Shown here: positions 45,190 through 57,719 of the stretch, piece after piece
Layout: each line of letters opens with the position of its first letter
How positions within the stretch are numbered: the first letter of the stretch is position 1
Origin: Dryocosmus kuriphilus
Taxonomy: Eukaryota; Arthropoda; Insecta; Hymenoptera; Cynipidae
NCBI GenBank assembly: GCA_038277395.1
Contig: CM076192.1
Location: 55,413,119 to 55,477,118, forward strand
Direction: 5' to 3'
Length of the DNA: 64,000 nucleotides
The notes under the pieces: model-generated
What the model saw: the letters and a program-made list of their open reading frames with translations, nothing else
Databases searched by the model: none
What the model was told of the DNA's origin: nothing
Position numbers and translations under genes: made by a program

Positions 45190-45640
45190 AATGATGTACA
45201 GGTGTTGCTCCAGACGGGGGCTGCATATAACATTATAGGTCTTATGATTTTTTTATAGATAATTAGTTTATTATTTTCGCTTAAGTCACTTCCCTTACAT
45301 AGTAGAGGGTAGAGCATACCTATGGTTTTGTATCCTTTCTTACATGCTTCGGTGACATGTTTTCCGAAGTTAAGAGATTTATCTAGGTGTTGGCCTAAGT
45401 ATTTAATGGATTTGCTAATTTCAACATTGTGATTGAACATGCTTAGAGCTAGGGGTGTGCCTTTGTAATTTCTTTTCGCAAATACTATCAATTCAGTCTT
45501 TTCTGCATTTATCTTAAGCTGCCATGTTTTAAAATATTTTTCTAATAAACTTACGTGTTTTTGTAAATATTTAATAGACATGTCCCTTTGAAATGAGGTT
45601 CCAAAGACAGCTGTGTCATCGGCGAACATAGCCTTTGTCG
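45190..45640 (-). pseudogene. B ORF2 (right), 3' part with catalytic FADD block
   Basis: Open from MFADDTAVFGTSFQRDMS through KTELIVFAKRN and IKYLGQHLDKSL to LYAAPVWSNTCTSFL. It is cut short by the same truncation as in the left arm, after which 3' UTR-like sequence follows. Confidence 0.85.
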
Positions 45641-45801
45641 TACAGTCTGTTCCACAAGACAAGGTACGCGTTTTCTCGAAAAGTTTCAAAGATGTTTTTT
45701 CCTTTCTTTTTTGGCCTGACTGTGCGTTTGAAGGACTAAGGCGGAACCGCTGATTCGCTTCATTCTCGTTCGAAGTGTGAGATATTGCACAAGATTGCGC
45801 A

Positions 45802-47336
45802 ATGAGTGCTGTATACGCTAAACGTTTTGAGGCTGTGTTTTTGTGCACCAATAAACGCGAACCACATCTTTCTTACTCAGCCGCTGCTAAAGTGCTTAAA
45901 AGGTCTAAGCAGTTCGTGCAAACGTGGGTGGAGCAGTATAGGGACACAAAAACAGTCGATGATCTGCCGGGAAGAGGAGCAATGCGAGCAACGTCGAGTA
46001 AGGAGGATAAGGCGATCATCGGACTGTTCAAGCGCAACCCAGCTCTGCGCCTGCGCGAAGCCAAAGCTAAGCTAGCGGCGAAGGGACTAGAGGTTAGTAT
46101 AAACACTATGGGCCGATTCCACCAACTGTGATTAAGTTTTAATCATTGATTAACTTAATTTAATCAGTATATTGCGTTCCACCATCTTTTAAACCATGAT
46201 TAAAGAATAAGTGTAGTGCGACAGTATAAACTATAGAGGGTATAGAGTGAAATATGGATGAAATTTATAAAGATATTTGATCTTCATGTGACGATGAATA
46301 TGATTTTGGAATTGAGATACGGCCACGAATATTTAAAGAACGAATCAATTATTTTGAATCTTTGTTTAATTTGAATTTCACTACGCGATTTCGTTCATAG
46401 AAGTTTATCTATCGAAAATAGATATCGAAATCGAAGTTTGAAATCAGACAATCCGAATCACCGTTACAACAGGAACACGCAGAAACTAGAATTATTGCGA
46501 ACAGAGCATACGGTTAGCTAACCATAGATTAAAAATGCATGGTGGAACGCGTCACAAGTTAATCATGATTAAGACGCTGATTAAAATATAATCATGATTA
46601 GCTAATCATGAATTTAATCGCAGTTGGTGGAATCGGCCCTATAAGACGCAGATTACCTGAGGCAAAAATGCAGTACCGTAGCACGAGGCAGAAACCCCTG
46701 CTCTCAGACGTTCACATGCAAAAACGCTTGGCACGGGCTACGGAAAATAATGATCGCGATTGGTCAAATGTAATTTTTTTCCGACGAAGCGTCCTTTTGG
46801 GCATGGGTTCCCATAAACCGTGCCTGGTCAGATTGTGGTGAGCGGTTCCTCCAGCGAACTGTTAAACACCCCATAAAGGTCCATGTTTGAGGATGCTTCA
46901 CACAGTGCGATTTTGGCTGTTTAGAGCTTTTTACTGAGAACCTGAACGCTCAAAGAACGGTCAAAACCTACAAACATGGTCCTCTGAAGTTTGCAGGAAA
47001 GATGTTTGGAGCCAAGAATGAGGTTTGGATCCTTCAAGAGGACAACGACCCTAAACATCGCAGTCGCCTCTGCACGAGCTGGAAAGCGGAAAATGGGCGT
47101 CGTGACCTCGGACTGGCCTTCACAACCTCCTGATGCAAACCCAATTGAAAATGTGTGGAGTATCGTTAAGAGAAATCTTACAGGGAGGCGTGCATTCACC
47201 CTCAAGCAGCTCTCTCGACGAATTAGAGAGGTATGGCGCTCTCCATCTTCAGAATATGCCGAAAAAACTAGTCGAGAGCATGCCCAGAAGGTGGCAGGCC
47301 GTTATCCAGAATAACGACGATTGGACGGTTTATTAA
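45802..47336 (+). pseudogene. Tc1-like transposase (right), disrupted by a MITE
   Basis: The ATG at 45802 opens MSAVYAKRFEAVFLC, an N-terminal helix-turn-helix (SYSAAAKVLKRSKQFVQTWV) and PGRGAMRATSSKEDKAI up to SINT, where the MITE interrupts. After it come RRRLPEAKMQYRSTRQKPLL, a frameshifted first catalytic block near 46770, WILQEDNDPKHRSR (47027), then NPIENVWSI with the final Glu, and a C-terminus ending DDWTVY at 47336. Confidence 0.88.
46110..46639. mobile_element. 530-bp MITE inside the Tc1 transposase (right copy)
   Basis: Ends GGGCCGATTCCACCAACTG and its inverse, with TAT duplicated at 46107-46109 and 46640-46642. Mirror of 4276-4804. Confidence 0.88.
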
Positions 47337-47447
47337 GTAGAGTCCGCCCTAAATTTTAAAGCATTTTTTCATGGCAAAAAAGAAAAATGAAGTTTTCTTT
47401 TAAACTTTTCGAGAAAACGCGTACCTTGTCTTGTGGAACAGACTGTA

Positions 47448-48730
47448 ACATTGGTCGAAGGTATATTATTAACATAATATATAAAATATCTGGGTCCCAG
47501 AATAAATCCTTGAGGAACACCGGCCTTGGCACAATGACGATCAGAAAGAGTTTTGTTAATTTGTACTTGAAATTCCCTGTTGCTCAGGCAGCTAATGGTG
47601 ATTTTGATTAAATATAAAGGGATACTTAATTTCTTTAATTTATATATCAAGCCCTTGTGCCAAACCTTGTCGAACGCTTTCTCAAGATCGAGTAGGAGGA
47701 GCGAGGTACATTTATTAATATTAAAATTGGTACTTATGTGATTAGTAAGTCTAACTAGTTGGTGAAGTGTGCTATCTTTTTGCCGAAAACCAAATTGTTC
47801 AGGTATTATTTGCATGTGAGTACATTCATGGTCCCAGAGTCTTTTATAGATAATTTTTCAAATATTTTGCTGATAGTCGGTAGTAGACTTATAGGTCGGT
47901 AGCTTTGGGGGAAGATTTTATTTTTTCCCATCTTATATATAGGAATTATAATTGCACTTTTCCACTCGGTTGGGAAGTAGGAGAGTATAAAACAGGCATT
48001 AAATATATATGTAATTTGACCTAATATTTTCTTAGGCAAATTTTTAAGAATCCTATTAAAAATGTTATCACAGCCAGGGGCCTTATTTGGCATGGTTTGG
48101 TTTTTCTAATTGCTAACTTTACTTCTTTTGGTGTTACAAATCTTACGCTATCTAGGTCAAAATTAGAGTTAAGGGTTTCAAAGTAGCTTTTTTGCACAAT
48201 TTTTTGAGTGGATTCATCACTCATGACTTCAGTCCCTTGGCTTCAAAAACAAGGCCTCGTGGTCCTTACAGTGTTGGAATTACTTTGGAGCGATTTACTT
48301 TAAATATTTTAGTTAACCTCTAGAGAGAGTTATCTTTAGTTATGGTTCACTACTTTTTTGCCACACTTTCCTAATTTTATTTCTGTCTTGGATTAATTCT
48401 TTGATATGGGGCGGAGTTAAGACTTTACGATCAAAGGGTTCAGATAATGGTATGTTTTCCAATATTACTTTGCTAATGCTGTTTGTTAAGTTGTCTACAC
48501 TTTGGTCTATTTCCTCTTTTGCTTTAAAAGTACCACTAATTTTTTTTTTATATATGGCAGTTTATGTTCTCTCTGAAACCCTCCCAGTTTGCTTTTTATT
48601 GTAGTTTAAAAATGTTTTACGTGGGAGAAGGATGTTGTCTGAATTTTCGTTCAACACTAAAATGACAGGATTGTGGTCAGAGTGAAGCTCATTTAATATT
48701 TCAATGCTAACAAGGTTTTGAATATTTTTG
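47448..48730 (-). pseudogene. B ORF2 (right), 5' part
   Basis: Endonuclease end and early reverse-transcriptase blocks: LNELHSDHNPVILVL-like text near 48660, APGCDNIFNRILKNLPKK, SYRPISLLPTISKIFE, IPEQFGFRQKDSTLHQL, LDLEKAFDKVWHKGLIYKL and GVPQGFILGPRYF. Frameshifts lie near 48110 and 47855. Confidence 0.83.
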
Positions 48731-48979
48731 GTTAATGCGATTCGGTTCGGGAAATGAGTCAGCAGTTACTTAGCAAAGATATCTTTGTACTCAGGTGCTC
48801 TCAGTTGTCTGTTGGCGTTCCGTGAATTTCCACAATTTATTGTTTCAGTGTATTTATTTTTTAGTACGTGTTGAACTTAGTGCTTTGTTAAAATCAAATG
48901 TTTAACAATTAAAAATAATATCCTTAATTATATCAAATGATATATGGTTTATAAATAAGGTGATTAACACTACTGTAAT

Positions 48980-50004
48980 CCAATTATTGCATTTGTGTTC
49001 AATAGTCTCTACAGCAATGGTTTTTTCGAAGATGGTTAATAGTATTTTTTAGAATGGGGTTTTTAGTTTTGTGATGTTTATTACAAAGCTTGTTACGAGT
49101 GTTGATGAGGTCTTGAATCTCAGGGATGAGGGGCGGATCGTATTCATTAAATGTAGTCTGAGGGACTGAAGTTTGAATAGCAGTTTTTATATTAAGAGTG
49201 AGGTTTGCTACGGCTTGATCTATTTGAGTAGTGTTCAGTAATGTGGGTTCTAAATCTAGTTGAGATTCCAGGGTCGAGGTAAAAGTCTGCCAGTTTGCTT
49301 TGGCAAAATTGTAGCGAGGTGCAGCCGGAGATTTTTCACATTTAGTATGGAGGCTAAGTAAAATTGGTCGATGATCTGAGTCTAGTTCGTTTATAATGAT
49401 AGTGTCATGATTAAAGTAATTATTTTTGTTATTGCGAAGTCAATGAGGTTCGATTTATGTTTAGTATTATGAGGAAAAAAGGTATGTGAATCTGGTGCGG
49501 ATACGGGCAGATTTTTGTCCGTTATGAATTGAAATAATTGCTTTCCGATCTTATTAGTTGTTCTGCTATTCCAAGCTAGATGTTTTGCGTTGAAGTCGCC
49601 TGCAGCAATAACCGAGGGTGCAAGTTAAAAAATTTTTACTGTAATCATTTTTTGTAAATGATTTAGAGCAATTTTGGTATAGCGATACGATAGCGTACGG
49701 ATTTACATGTATTTTTATTTGATTAGCAGTAGCTTCGAGAGTTTCTAGTTCGGGTATTATTAGTTCATGATGTTCAATATTTTATTGAATTGAAATGGCG
49801 GTTCCCCTATTAGTGTTGCTCCTGTAAGATTTATAGCCACGTATAAAATTGACACGTAGGGATTCGCGGAGTAAAGTTTCGCTGAGCAGTCATATGTTTA
49901 TACTATTTTGATAGAGGTAAGTACCTAGTTCATGTTTTTTTTTTACAGAAACCCTGTGCGTTCCAAAAAATACTTTTTAATACGTTATTATTGGAGGTGG
50001 CCAC
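48980..50004 (-). pseudogene. A1 ORF2 (right), endonuclease remnant
   Basis: The initiator position is GTG (50004-50002) where the left copy has ATG. Endonuclease motifs GDFNAKHLAWN (near 49600) and LDSDHRPILLSL (near 49370) are readable across frame changes. It ends where homology to the A family stops. Confidence 0.75.
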
Positions 50005-50064
50005 TTTCGATAGCAATTGTTAATATATTATTTATAATCTCGGCGGTCGAATTTATTACTTCGG

Positions 50065-51222
50065 TTAGATTTTGCCCCCCCCCCCCATTATATCGGTGGT
50101 CAAGTTCGTGGCGCGATTTAAAAGGCTTATTAAGTTGATTTTTATTATTTGGGATGGAGCAGTGTGAGTAAGCGCGACTACTGGAGTGACTCTAGTCTGT
50201 GGCGTGGTTTTCAACACGGCGTTGGATGTTTTAACTTGTGTATTATTTTGCAGTTTTTTAGTTGACTGCCTAGGTTTAGAATTGGTCGCGCTTGGCTTAG
50301 ATTGTACCGTAGACGCTACAATTATGCTGAAAAGCGGTACATTTTGCGGTGGACGGGGGGGGGGGGGGGGGGGGAAAACGAGGGTTGTCTGCTTTTGCGG
50401 AGAGCTTTGCATCGGTGTAGTCTGTGGAGTAGGCTGTTTATTTTGAGACACAACATTTTTTACTTTTTTGACATCAGAGGTTATTAACTTATTTTTGTTT
50501 TGATTACGACTGGACTTTTGTTTTCTGGAGGCTTTCTTAAACGCAGAACAGCCTCGGTAGTTGGCGGGATGATCTTCCAAGCAGTTAGCGCAAGTGGCCG
50601 GAGCTTGCGGGACTTTTTCGCAGCTTGAGCTACGGTGCGAGCCTCCACATTTGACGCAACGTGGGGTAGCGTGGCCCATGTCGGAAACATGGTGGAATCT
50701 CTGGCAGCTGAAACACTGAGAGGTTTCCTTTGGTTTAAAATAGGGCTCCACTTTTTATTTTTATAAACGCAAGGAACTATAGGTTTAGAAGGTCTTTTGC
50801 CTGCGGCGAATTTGGGAACGTAAGAAGAATCATAGGGGATTTTCTAGATTGTCGGTTTCTCATCCGACTGTTCTTCCTGTATTTCAGCAAGTACTGAATA
50901 TTCAGGGAGAGAAATCGGGATATTTCTAATGACGAGTTTAACAGGGGGTTAGGGTGTAGGGATAATTGACTTCATCCACTAGCACATTTATGGGGGGAAT
51001 TTTTCCCTGCCCTGATTTTACTTGGGGGGTCTTGGCGCTTGAACCCGATGGTCCATTCTGTCTAACTGAATCGGGCTTGCATGAAGGGGACATGCTTATA
51101 ATCGACGTTCTTGACGTCTTACTGCTTCCATCTATGGAAACAGCGGACTGGCATTGTCGCTTCCTTGATGACGCGATGGTGGAGCCATCGTCGTCCATCT
51201 TTTCCTCGTGGTCCAGAGGCAT
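50065..51222 (-). pseudogene. A1 ORF1 (right), gag-like
   Basis: ATG at 51222 (MPLDHEEKMDDDG). The frame is open to YPYTLTPC, where about 190 bp of the family are deleted (same deletion as in the left copy). A long open stretch (50751-50065) then carries CFSCQRFHHVSDM, CVKCGGSHRSSSC and CANCLEDHPANYRGC. In the first knuckle the last Cys is replaced (DMGHATP). A G20 tract at 50355-50374 encodes a proline run. Confidence 0.83.
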
Positions 51223-51565
51223 AATGCCTCCGAGCCGCCTTCCTGGTGTTAACGTAGAGTTACAATGAGATTTTTCTTCGTCATTTTAAAACCCTTACTT
51301 GCACAATGTTGTTACAAAGAGTACATGCAAAGTTAATTCAGGTGATTCGTAGTTTTATTAACGATGGCAGAGCTTGCGAGCACGTGAAGTAGACCAATGC
51401 CTACAAAGCAACTCGAACTTTGCCTTACTCCTAAGGTGGCCCTACAACGAACCCAGAAAGGACTGATACTCTCGAGTGTTTGTACAATTTTCTATCTTAG
51501 AACTACACTGAATTTAATTTAAATTTTTTATTTCAATACTGATCATGTTTGTATAACAAGAATCT

Positions 51566-52689
51566 TGGCCAATCAATCGGTTCGTGAGGAAAAAAAAAAC
51601 CAAAACCGATCAATGATCAACACGCCTCTTCATTCGTCAATCGGATTTCTAAATTTTTTAGACACAGAGGTTTATACTGCACGAAAATTCAGCTTGTCAG
51701 ATCCCCGGCTGGGAAACAGAACGACAAAACTCGGTCCGATATCGATCGGTGATTGCGCGTGCGGAATCAGTTGCTTTCGTGTGCGCCTGCGGTATGTGTG
51801 GCTAAAACTAAGTGCGGGAGGCGTAGTGCGTCATCATGGTGCACAGCGAACGGCACAAACACGATAATGGAGATCAAGAAGTCTACACTATAAAGAAGCA
51901 TACATTTTTAAAACAAGGCGTGAAGTGTAAAAAAGTCACGCTTTAAAGCGAATAAAAACTCAAGATAAGGATAAAACCAAAGAACCAAATAAAACTGATC
52001 ATCCAAGTATCCTCGTCACTGCTGCCAAGCTATTCCGGTTAACATGCAAGAACAGGAGAAAATAAAAGCCACGCAGAAAAAAAATGTTGATAGCTCAAAC
52101 AGAAAAATACTTAAAAATAAAATTAAATAAACTAAAATATACTTGAAAAAATTTGTTTTTGTTTTTGAAGCAGCCAACTATATCGCCGAGTCATGAACTT
52201 TCATATCTTTGAATTAGCTACGTGACTTCGTGAATTTCAAATGTCTTACAAAATTACAACGTCATGTGGAATTCTTTGGTTAGAAAGAAGTAGGAAGAAA
52301 TGATATAATTTCGAATCCAGGTTGTAAAAAAGTTTTAAAATTCAACACCAAGTTTTGCTATTAATTTTTCTCTTTTTTACTTCGATTAGACTTTTTTTAA
52401 GCTTTATAATTTTAACGTAAACTGTAAAATAAATCGTAAATTTCAAACCTTAGTTAAAATTATTCCTATTTAATTCGCACTGTATTCAGGCTTACAACAT
52501 TTCGGTTTGAGATATATAATATCTTTGTTTTAATTTTTAAAAATGTGATTCATTAATAATAATAGTAAAAATAAATTATAATGCAAATTCTTAATTTTAA
52601 ATATTTAGCAAATACCGTTGATTCATTTACAACGATATTTGTGGTCAGATCAAGGATAAATATCTTTAGTTCAGCTATACACTTTTTTC
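51566..52689. other. Region of unclear origin right of the palindrome
   Basis: The first 300 bp are of normal complexity with a 100-codon open stretch (51565-51867) that matches nothing I recognise. A short basic stretch follows (about 51960-52060). The rest is AT-rich. It may include the 5' part of element D, whose ORF1 C-terminus appears at 52690, but I cannot show it. Confidence 0.4.
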
Positions 52690-52893
52690 AGTGCATTTAG
52701 CAGATTTCTGCGAACTTTTGATTGAGCTTGACGAGCTAAACAACATATGTGATCTAGGTAAGATGCTGAGGTTAATTAGAAATTTCAAATTAGAACTATC
52801 ATCGTGCATTAGTGACTTAGGTAGGCTGCAGGTATTTGCTAAATTATTGATTAGTGATGGCAGTGATTAGGTTAGGTACAAACTTAATTAGTA

Positions 52894-53246
52894 TTGGGCA
52901 GTGAAATGGCAGTGAACTTCGTAATAATATATCGGAACTTAGAGACTGCTAAGTCGCATAAAATAGATATTACTTTAATAAATGAGACAAGGTTGACGTC
53001 AAAGGCTAAAGTATATATGCCAGGTTTCATTGTTGTTAGAAAAGATAGATCATACGGTAAGATCGGAGGAAGAGTACTTATATTTATTCAAATGGACATA
53101 AGATATTCAGAAATTGAAATTGATACTGTAACTATTGAAGCTATAGCTATCAGACTTTGAAACAATATTACAATTGTCTCAGTGTATGAATCACCTCGAA
53201 ATAAACTAGACATAAACGATTTAAATATGCTTTTCAAAATCAGTAG
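52894..53246 (+). pseudogene. D ORF2 endonuclease, first part
   Basis: Open for 88 codons (52894-53160): HKIDITLINETRLTSKAKVY, GKIGGRVLIFIQMDIRY, then a stop at 53158-53160. It continues SPRNKLDINDLNMLFK up to the BEL insertion. Corresponds to residues ~15-115 of E ORF2. Confidence 0.8.
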
Positions 53247-53679
53247 TGTTTGGAATTCAAACTAGAAAAAAAATGATCCGATGATGAAATTCGGCAGGAA
53301 GGGTGATAAATAATGCTACATTTATCATAGAAACAATTAAAAGGTTTATTGTACCTATTTTCCACGTGAAAATTAGATACCTAGAAAAGCTTGTATAGTA
53401 TAATCCGTAGTAGGCGACACAGTTATCCTTGTTACTGATTAATTATAAAGAAAAGGAGTAAATTTAGTAATGAAATTACAGGGAATGGTTACGTTCGTAC
53501 ATAGATGTGACTCGGACCGTGCGTTGAGCAGTACTAACTGTCCGCCCACCCCTCCAGGTACTCGGTCCCCCAAAAGGGTGAGAGCACAGATACACCAGGG
53601 CCGTACGCGATCCGAGATCACGCGCGGCCGCGACAGAAAACATCGAATAAGAACTATGTGAACGAAAATATCTCCAACA
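53247..53679 (-). repeat. BEL/Pao 3' LTR
   Basis: 433 bp, apparently identical to the other LTR, suggesting a young insertion. The adjacent purine-rich tract at 53680-53693 fits a polypurine primer. Confidence 0.95.
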
Positions 53680-53794
53680 TTTCCGCCCACCTTCGTGATG
53701 TGTTCACGAATCATCAAAAGAAAAGGAATTGTCCATCTTAGACCTGGAACGATGTACCCGTTCCTGAGATGAGTTTGGAGATGCGCCCACCCTT

Positions 53795-55560
53795 CTAAGG
53801 TTGCAATGGTGCAGCATCGGTAGAATCTGAAACAGAAACTGGTAGCGAAACAATTTTGACAACTGGTCTTTGTAAGAGACCAGTTGCCGTCTTCAAAGTT
53901 ACAGAACGAACATGACCATCTGAGCCCGGATGTACCTGAATCACCCGAGCCAAAGGCCACTTAGTAGGAGGAATTTTCTCCTGCAGAACCAATACTAGGT
54001 CTCCGTTCTTGACCGAAGGGGTTGGCGTCTGCCATTTAGGGCGAGCTTGTAGCTCATGTAAGTACTCCGACGACCATCTTTTCCAAAAGGTTTGGTACAT
54101 CAGAGTTAAGAGTTGCCAACGCTCTCTAGGTGTCAGCCTTTCATCTACTAATGTAGGCTCAGGTATTGTAAAGATCGAAGAGCCGATGAGAAAGTGTGCA
54201 GGAGTCAGAGCGACTAAATCGTTTGGATCGTCCTTTAAAGACTGGATTGGCCTTGAATTGAGACACGCCTCGACCTGAGCAAGAAAAGTTGACATCTCCT
54301 CAAAGGTTAGAGTAGTATCTCCGATCACACGGCGGAGATGGTGTTTCACCGATCTTACCGCTGCTTCCCATAGTCCTCCAAAGTGTGGAGCGGCAGGTGG
54401 ATTAAATTTCCATGTTGTATGATTGTCAGCAAGGTAACGAGCGATCTTATCAGACACAGCTGATGCCTGTGAAAATAGTTCGCGTAGCTGTCGATCAGCT
54501 CCTACGAAGGTGGTTCCATTGTCGCTATAAAGAGTGTGACTAACGCCTCGTCGAGCTGAAAACCTCTTATAGGCGGCGATGAAACCATCAGCAGTATAGT
54601 CAGATACGGCCTCCAAATGCAGGGCTCGAGTTGCACAGCACACAAAGATAGCGATATATCCTTTATACGCCTTGTAACCTCTTCCTTTGGTCGTGCGCAT
54701 CCAGATTGGGCCCGCGTAATCCAATCCAGCCGCTGCGAATGGTCGAACCGGTGGAGTGACTCTGAAAGATGGTAGAGGACTCATGAGCTGATTACACGGG
54801 TTTGCTCGATGTCGAGCGCATACCACATATCGTGCCACCACGCGCTTCACAGCTGTACGACCTGAGAGGATCCAATACTTCCTCCTCAAGTAGGACAAGG
54901 TTAGTTGAGGACCTCCGTGTAGCATGAACTGATGTCCATTTCTGACGATCAAAGTTGTCAACAACGAATCCTTAGGTAAGATGTACGGACATCTTTCTTC
55001 ATAGTCCAACACGGCATGAGTCAGTCGACCTCCCAATCTCAATAACCCGTCAGAGTCCAAAAACGGTAACAGTTTTATTAGCGGACTCGATTTTGAGACC
55101 GGCAATTTTCGTTTTAACTTGGTGATATCTTCAGGGAACGCCTGACGCTGAGCGTGTCCTATCAGTACTTTCTGTGCCATTTTAAGATAGGCCGTCGTCG
55201 GTTGACAAGGAGACTGTTCGATTTGTTTTCTACGAAGCCGATCAACGAACTGCAAACAGAGAGCAGTGATTCGTAACAGCTTCGTGAGCGAAGAATATTG
55301 AGTAAGGAGCCGCCAGGTTGGTTCCTGATCGATTAGAGCGGAATGTGTGGTGATTCGTTCCTCTCTATCAACAGAAGGGTCGATAGTTTCGGTACACCTT
55401 GGCCAAAAAATTTCAGGTTTGGCCAACCAAACAGGTCCTTGCCACCAGAGCAGATGGTGTTCCAATCGAACGGGTGTTATACCTCTTGATGCGCAATCCG
55501 CAGGATTATCTGTTCCAGGTACGTGATGCCAAATCGCCTCTGGCAGAATGCGCTGAATTT
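53795..55560 (-). pseudogene. pol: BEL/Pao integrase region
   Basis: After the frameshift the text continues EIQRILPEAIWHHVPG and is open to 53795. Zinc-binding HHCC: NGHQFMLHGG and CARHRANPC-type cysteines. Catalytic core: AGLDYAGPIWM (Asp), LYSDNGTTFVGA (Asp) and GGLWEAAVRSVKHHL (Glu). C-terminal region with KNGDLVLVLQEKIPPTKW. These inferred functions process and insert the element cDNA. The domain itself looks complete; only its link to RT/RNase H is broken. Confidence 0.92.
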
Positions 55561-57719
55561 CTAAAACCCTATTTGAGATATATGTCTTTCCATCGAAGAG
55601 GGTGTCCTCGGATCCAGTCCAGAGTATTCTCAGAATCGGACCAAAGATGTGTCGGTACTGAAGCGGGGAGACTCAAGACCGTTCGGACATGAGATACCAA
55701 TCTCACTAACAAAACAGCGGCACACAATTCGAGCCTAGGAATTGAGGTCTCTTTTAGTCTAGCTACCTTTGTCTTAGCCGTGACGAGAGTCACGCGAGTT
55801 AGGTTTGAAAGTGATGTAACGCGAAGGTATACCACGGCTCCTATTGCCTTCTCCGAGGCATCTCCAAAACCGTGAATTTCACAGTAGCTACTAAATGTAG
55901 AACCCAGCCAGCGCGGAATGGCTAGAGTGGAGAGATCAGGTAGCTCATTTCTGAACTTCGTCCAATTAGCGAGGTACTCAGCTGGAAGTTGTTCATCCCA
56001 ACCTACCTTGAGAGCCCATAGACTCTGCATGAATATCTTAGCCTTCACAATGACTGGTGCTAGCCATCCCAATGGATCGAATATGTGGGCTATCTCTGAG
56101 AATACCGTTCGTTTCGTGATATGACCCATCTCCGATAATGAATCGATCCGAAAACGTAGGCAATCAGAAGACGGCTGCCATAAAATGCCCAGGGCACGAA
56201 AATATGGATCCTGGTTGAGTAGAAAAGATGTAGCATCCTCTCGATGTTCAGTGGGAATACCCTGTAGAACTTCCTCTACGTTCGACAACCACTTTTTCAG
56301 TGTGAAACCTCCCGCTCGCAACAGCAAATCTACCTGTCTGCGCTTTTCTTGGGCTGTGCTAATGTCATCTGCCCCTGAGAGTACGTCATCGACGTATATC
56401 TCTTTTCGTAGAATCTCAGCAGCGAGGAGGTAATTATCACCCTCGTCCTCCGCTAACTGATGTAGAGTACGTATCGCTAGATACGGTGAAGATGTAAAAC
56501 CGAAAGTGACGGTTTTCAAGTAATATGCTTGAACCTCCTGGTCAAGACTTTCTCTCCACAGAATTTTTTGGAATGTTTGATCCTCTGGATGGATCCAAAT
56601 CCGCCGAAACATCTTCTCTATGTCCGCGGTGAAGACGACTGAATACATCCTCCATCGTAGGATGACATCCGCCAATTCAGTCTGTAGCTTGGGCCCTGAA
56701 TGTAGAAGCTCATTCAAGGACACCCCTTTGTCTGTGCGTTGAGAGGCGTTAAAAACAACTCGCAATTTAGTGCTCGAGCTGTTTTCCTTTATCACACAAT
56801 GGTGTGGTAAGAAGTAACCCTTGTTGGGTTGCAGATCCTCTAGATTGGAGACGAGTTCCATGTCTCCCAACTCTGCGTACTCATTGATCACGCCGGAGTA
56901 TTTCTTATATAATTCGGGTTCCCTTCGGAAACGCCTTTCCATCTGGACGAGAGCCCTATAAGCTGCCGCTCTTGAATCCCCTAGATTCGTAGAGCGATCC
57001 TTTAATGGTAGTCGAACGATGTAACAACCATCGTGACTCCGTTGAGAAGTGGAGGTAAATAGCTGCTCACACTCCTCCTCTGCTAGACTATGTTCAGAGA
57101 TCGTTAAAGGTACGTCCTCCTGGACGACGAATCTCCGTAGCAAGTTCAGTAGTTCATAGTCTACGGTACTTTGTAATCCTACGAGAGACTGTACTGATGT
57201 AGTAAACTCCTTTGATAGGAGTCCCGAAAGAATCCACCCCAGCGAAGTTTGTTGTGCCGTTGGAGCCCCTAAACCCCCCTTTTTGAGTCCCTCCTCAATG
57301 ACATAGGAGTAAACTTCAGCCCCTAAAATCATTTCCATGATTCCACCCTTTTGTAAGAAAGGGTCTGCCAATTCTAAACCCCTGAGATGATCCCAATCGT
57401 CGGTATGTATACTATCAGGTGGTATATATGAAGTTAGTCTAGATAATACAATTGCTCTTACCACAAAGGTTATCTGAGAATTAGTTCTAGAGCAAACCTT
57501 TATTTGGACTAGTCCTCTGGTCGGCCTTGTTTTCAAATTGCCCACACTGAGCACGGAAATGATAGCTGGTTGCCTCGGAAGCCTCAATCTCTGTACAAGC
57601 GACTCAGATATGAATGACGCTTGAGCCCCCTGGTCCAATAGTACTCGAATTCGATGACGACTTCCATCCGAACCTTCAGTGTCGACGAGAGCCGTAGCCA
57701 GCAGGACCGGTCCCTCCAG
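55560..57719 (-). pseudogene. pol: BEL/Pao protease, reverse transcriptase and RNase H
   Basis: In frame with gag after its TGA. Aspartic protease at the start: VLLDQGAQASFI, with Asp-Gln-Gly at the catalytic turn. Reverse transcriptase: YFLPHHCVIKE, LRVVFNASQ, FTADIEKMFRRIWI, FGFTSSPYLA and EIYVDDVLSG (catalytic YVDD). RNase H: GFGDASEKAIGAVVYLRV, IPRLELCAAVLL and LWSDSENTLDWIRG. Open from 57719 to the stop at 55569-55571. An extra A in an A-run near 55590 shifts the frame before the integrase part. Confidence 0.92.

Larger units (their letters stand above)
45643..47445 (+). mobile_element. Tc1-like DNA transposon (right copy)
   Basis: TIRs beginning CAGTCTGTTCCACAAGACAA at both ends, TA at 45641-45642 and 47446-47447. 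1803 bp including the 530-bp MITE. Mirror of 3473-5269. Confidence 0.93.
44935..48740 (-). mobile_element. Jockey-like element B (right copy), split by Tc1
   Basis: Mirror of 2300-5750. It keeps sequence lost from the left arm: after MFADDTAVFGTS it continues through FKTWQLKINAEKTELIVF and SIKYLGQHLDKSLNFG to LYAAPVWSNT. The Tc1 insertion separates IPSTNV from the FADD block, as on the left. Confidence 0.82.
33939..51172. repeat. Right arm of the ~17-kb inverted repeat
   Basis: Reverse-complement counterpart of 1-16820, 17234 bp long against 16820. It begins with the first base of Jockey element A2, directly after the N gap, so the H3 gene expected on its inner side is not in the sequence. 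Private lesions include a 2-bp deletion in H4, a deletion of about 110 bp in the A2 reverse transcriptase near 38030, and homopolymer frameshifts in E. It could be a true palindrome arm or a second haplotype placed in inverted orientation by scaffolding. Confidence 0.95.
48975..51565 (-). mobile_element. Jockey-type element A1 (right copy, includes 5' UTR)
   Basis: Mirror of 1-2095 plus the part outside the window on the left. The 5' UTR (51223-51565) matches A2's leader at 16293-16640 and then diverges. The reverse-transcriptase half is missing, as in the left copy. Confidence 0.85.

Noticed and set aside
54009..56433. Plus-strand ORFs inside the BEL element
   Set aside because: They overlap the well-supported minus-strand pol on the opposite strand and show no domains.
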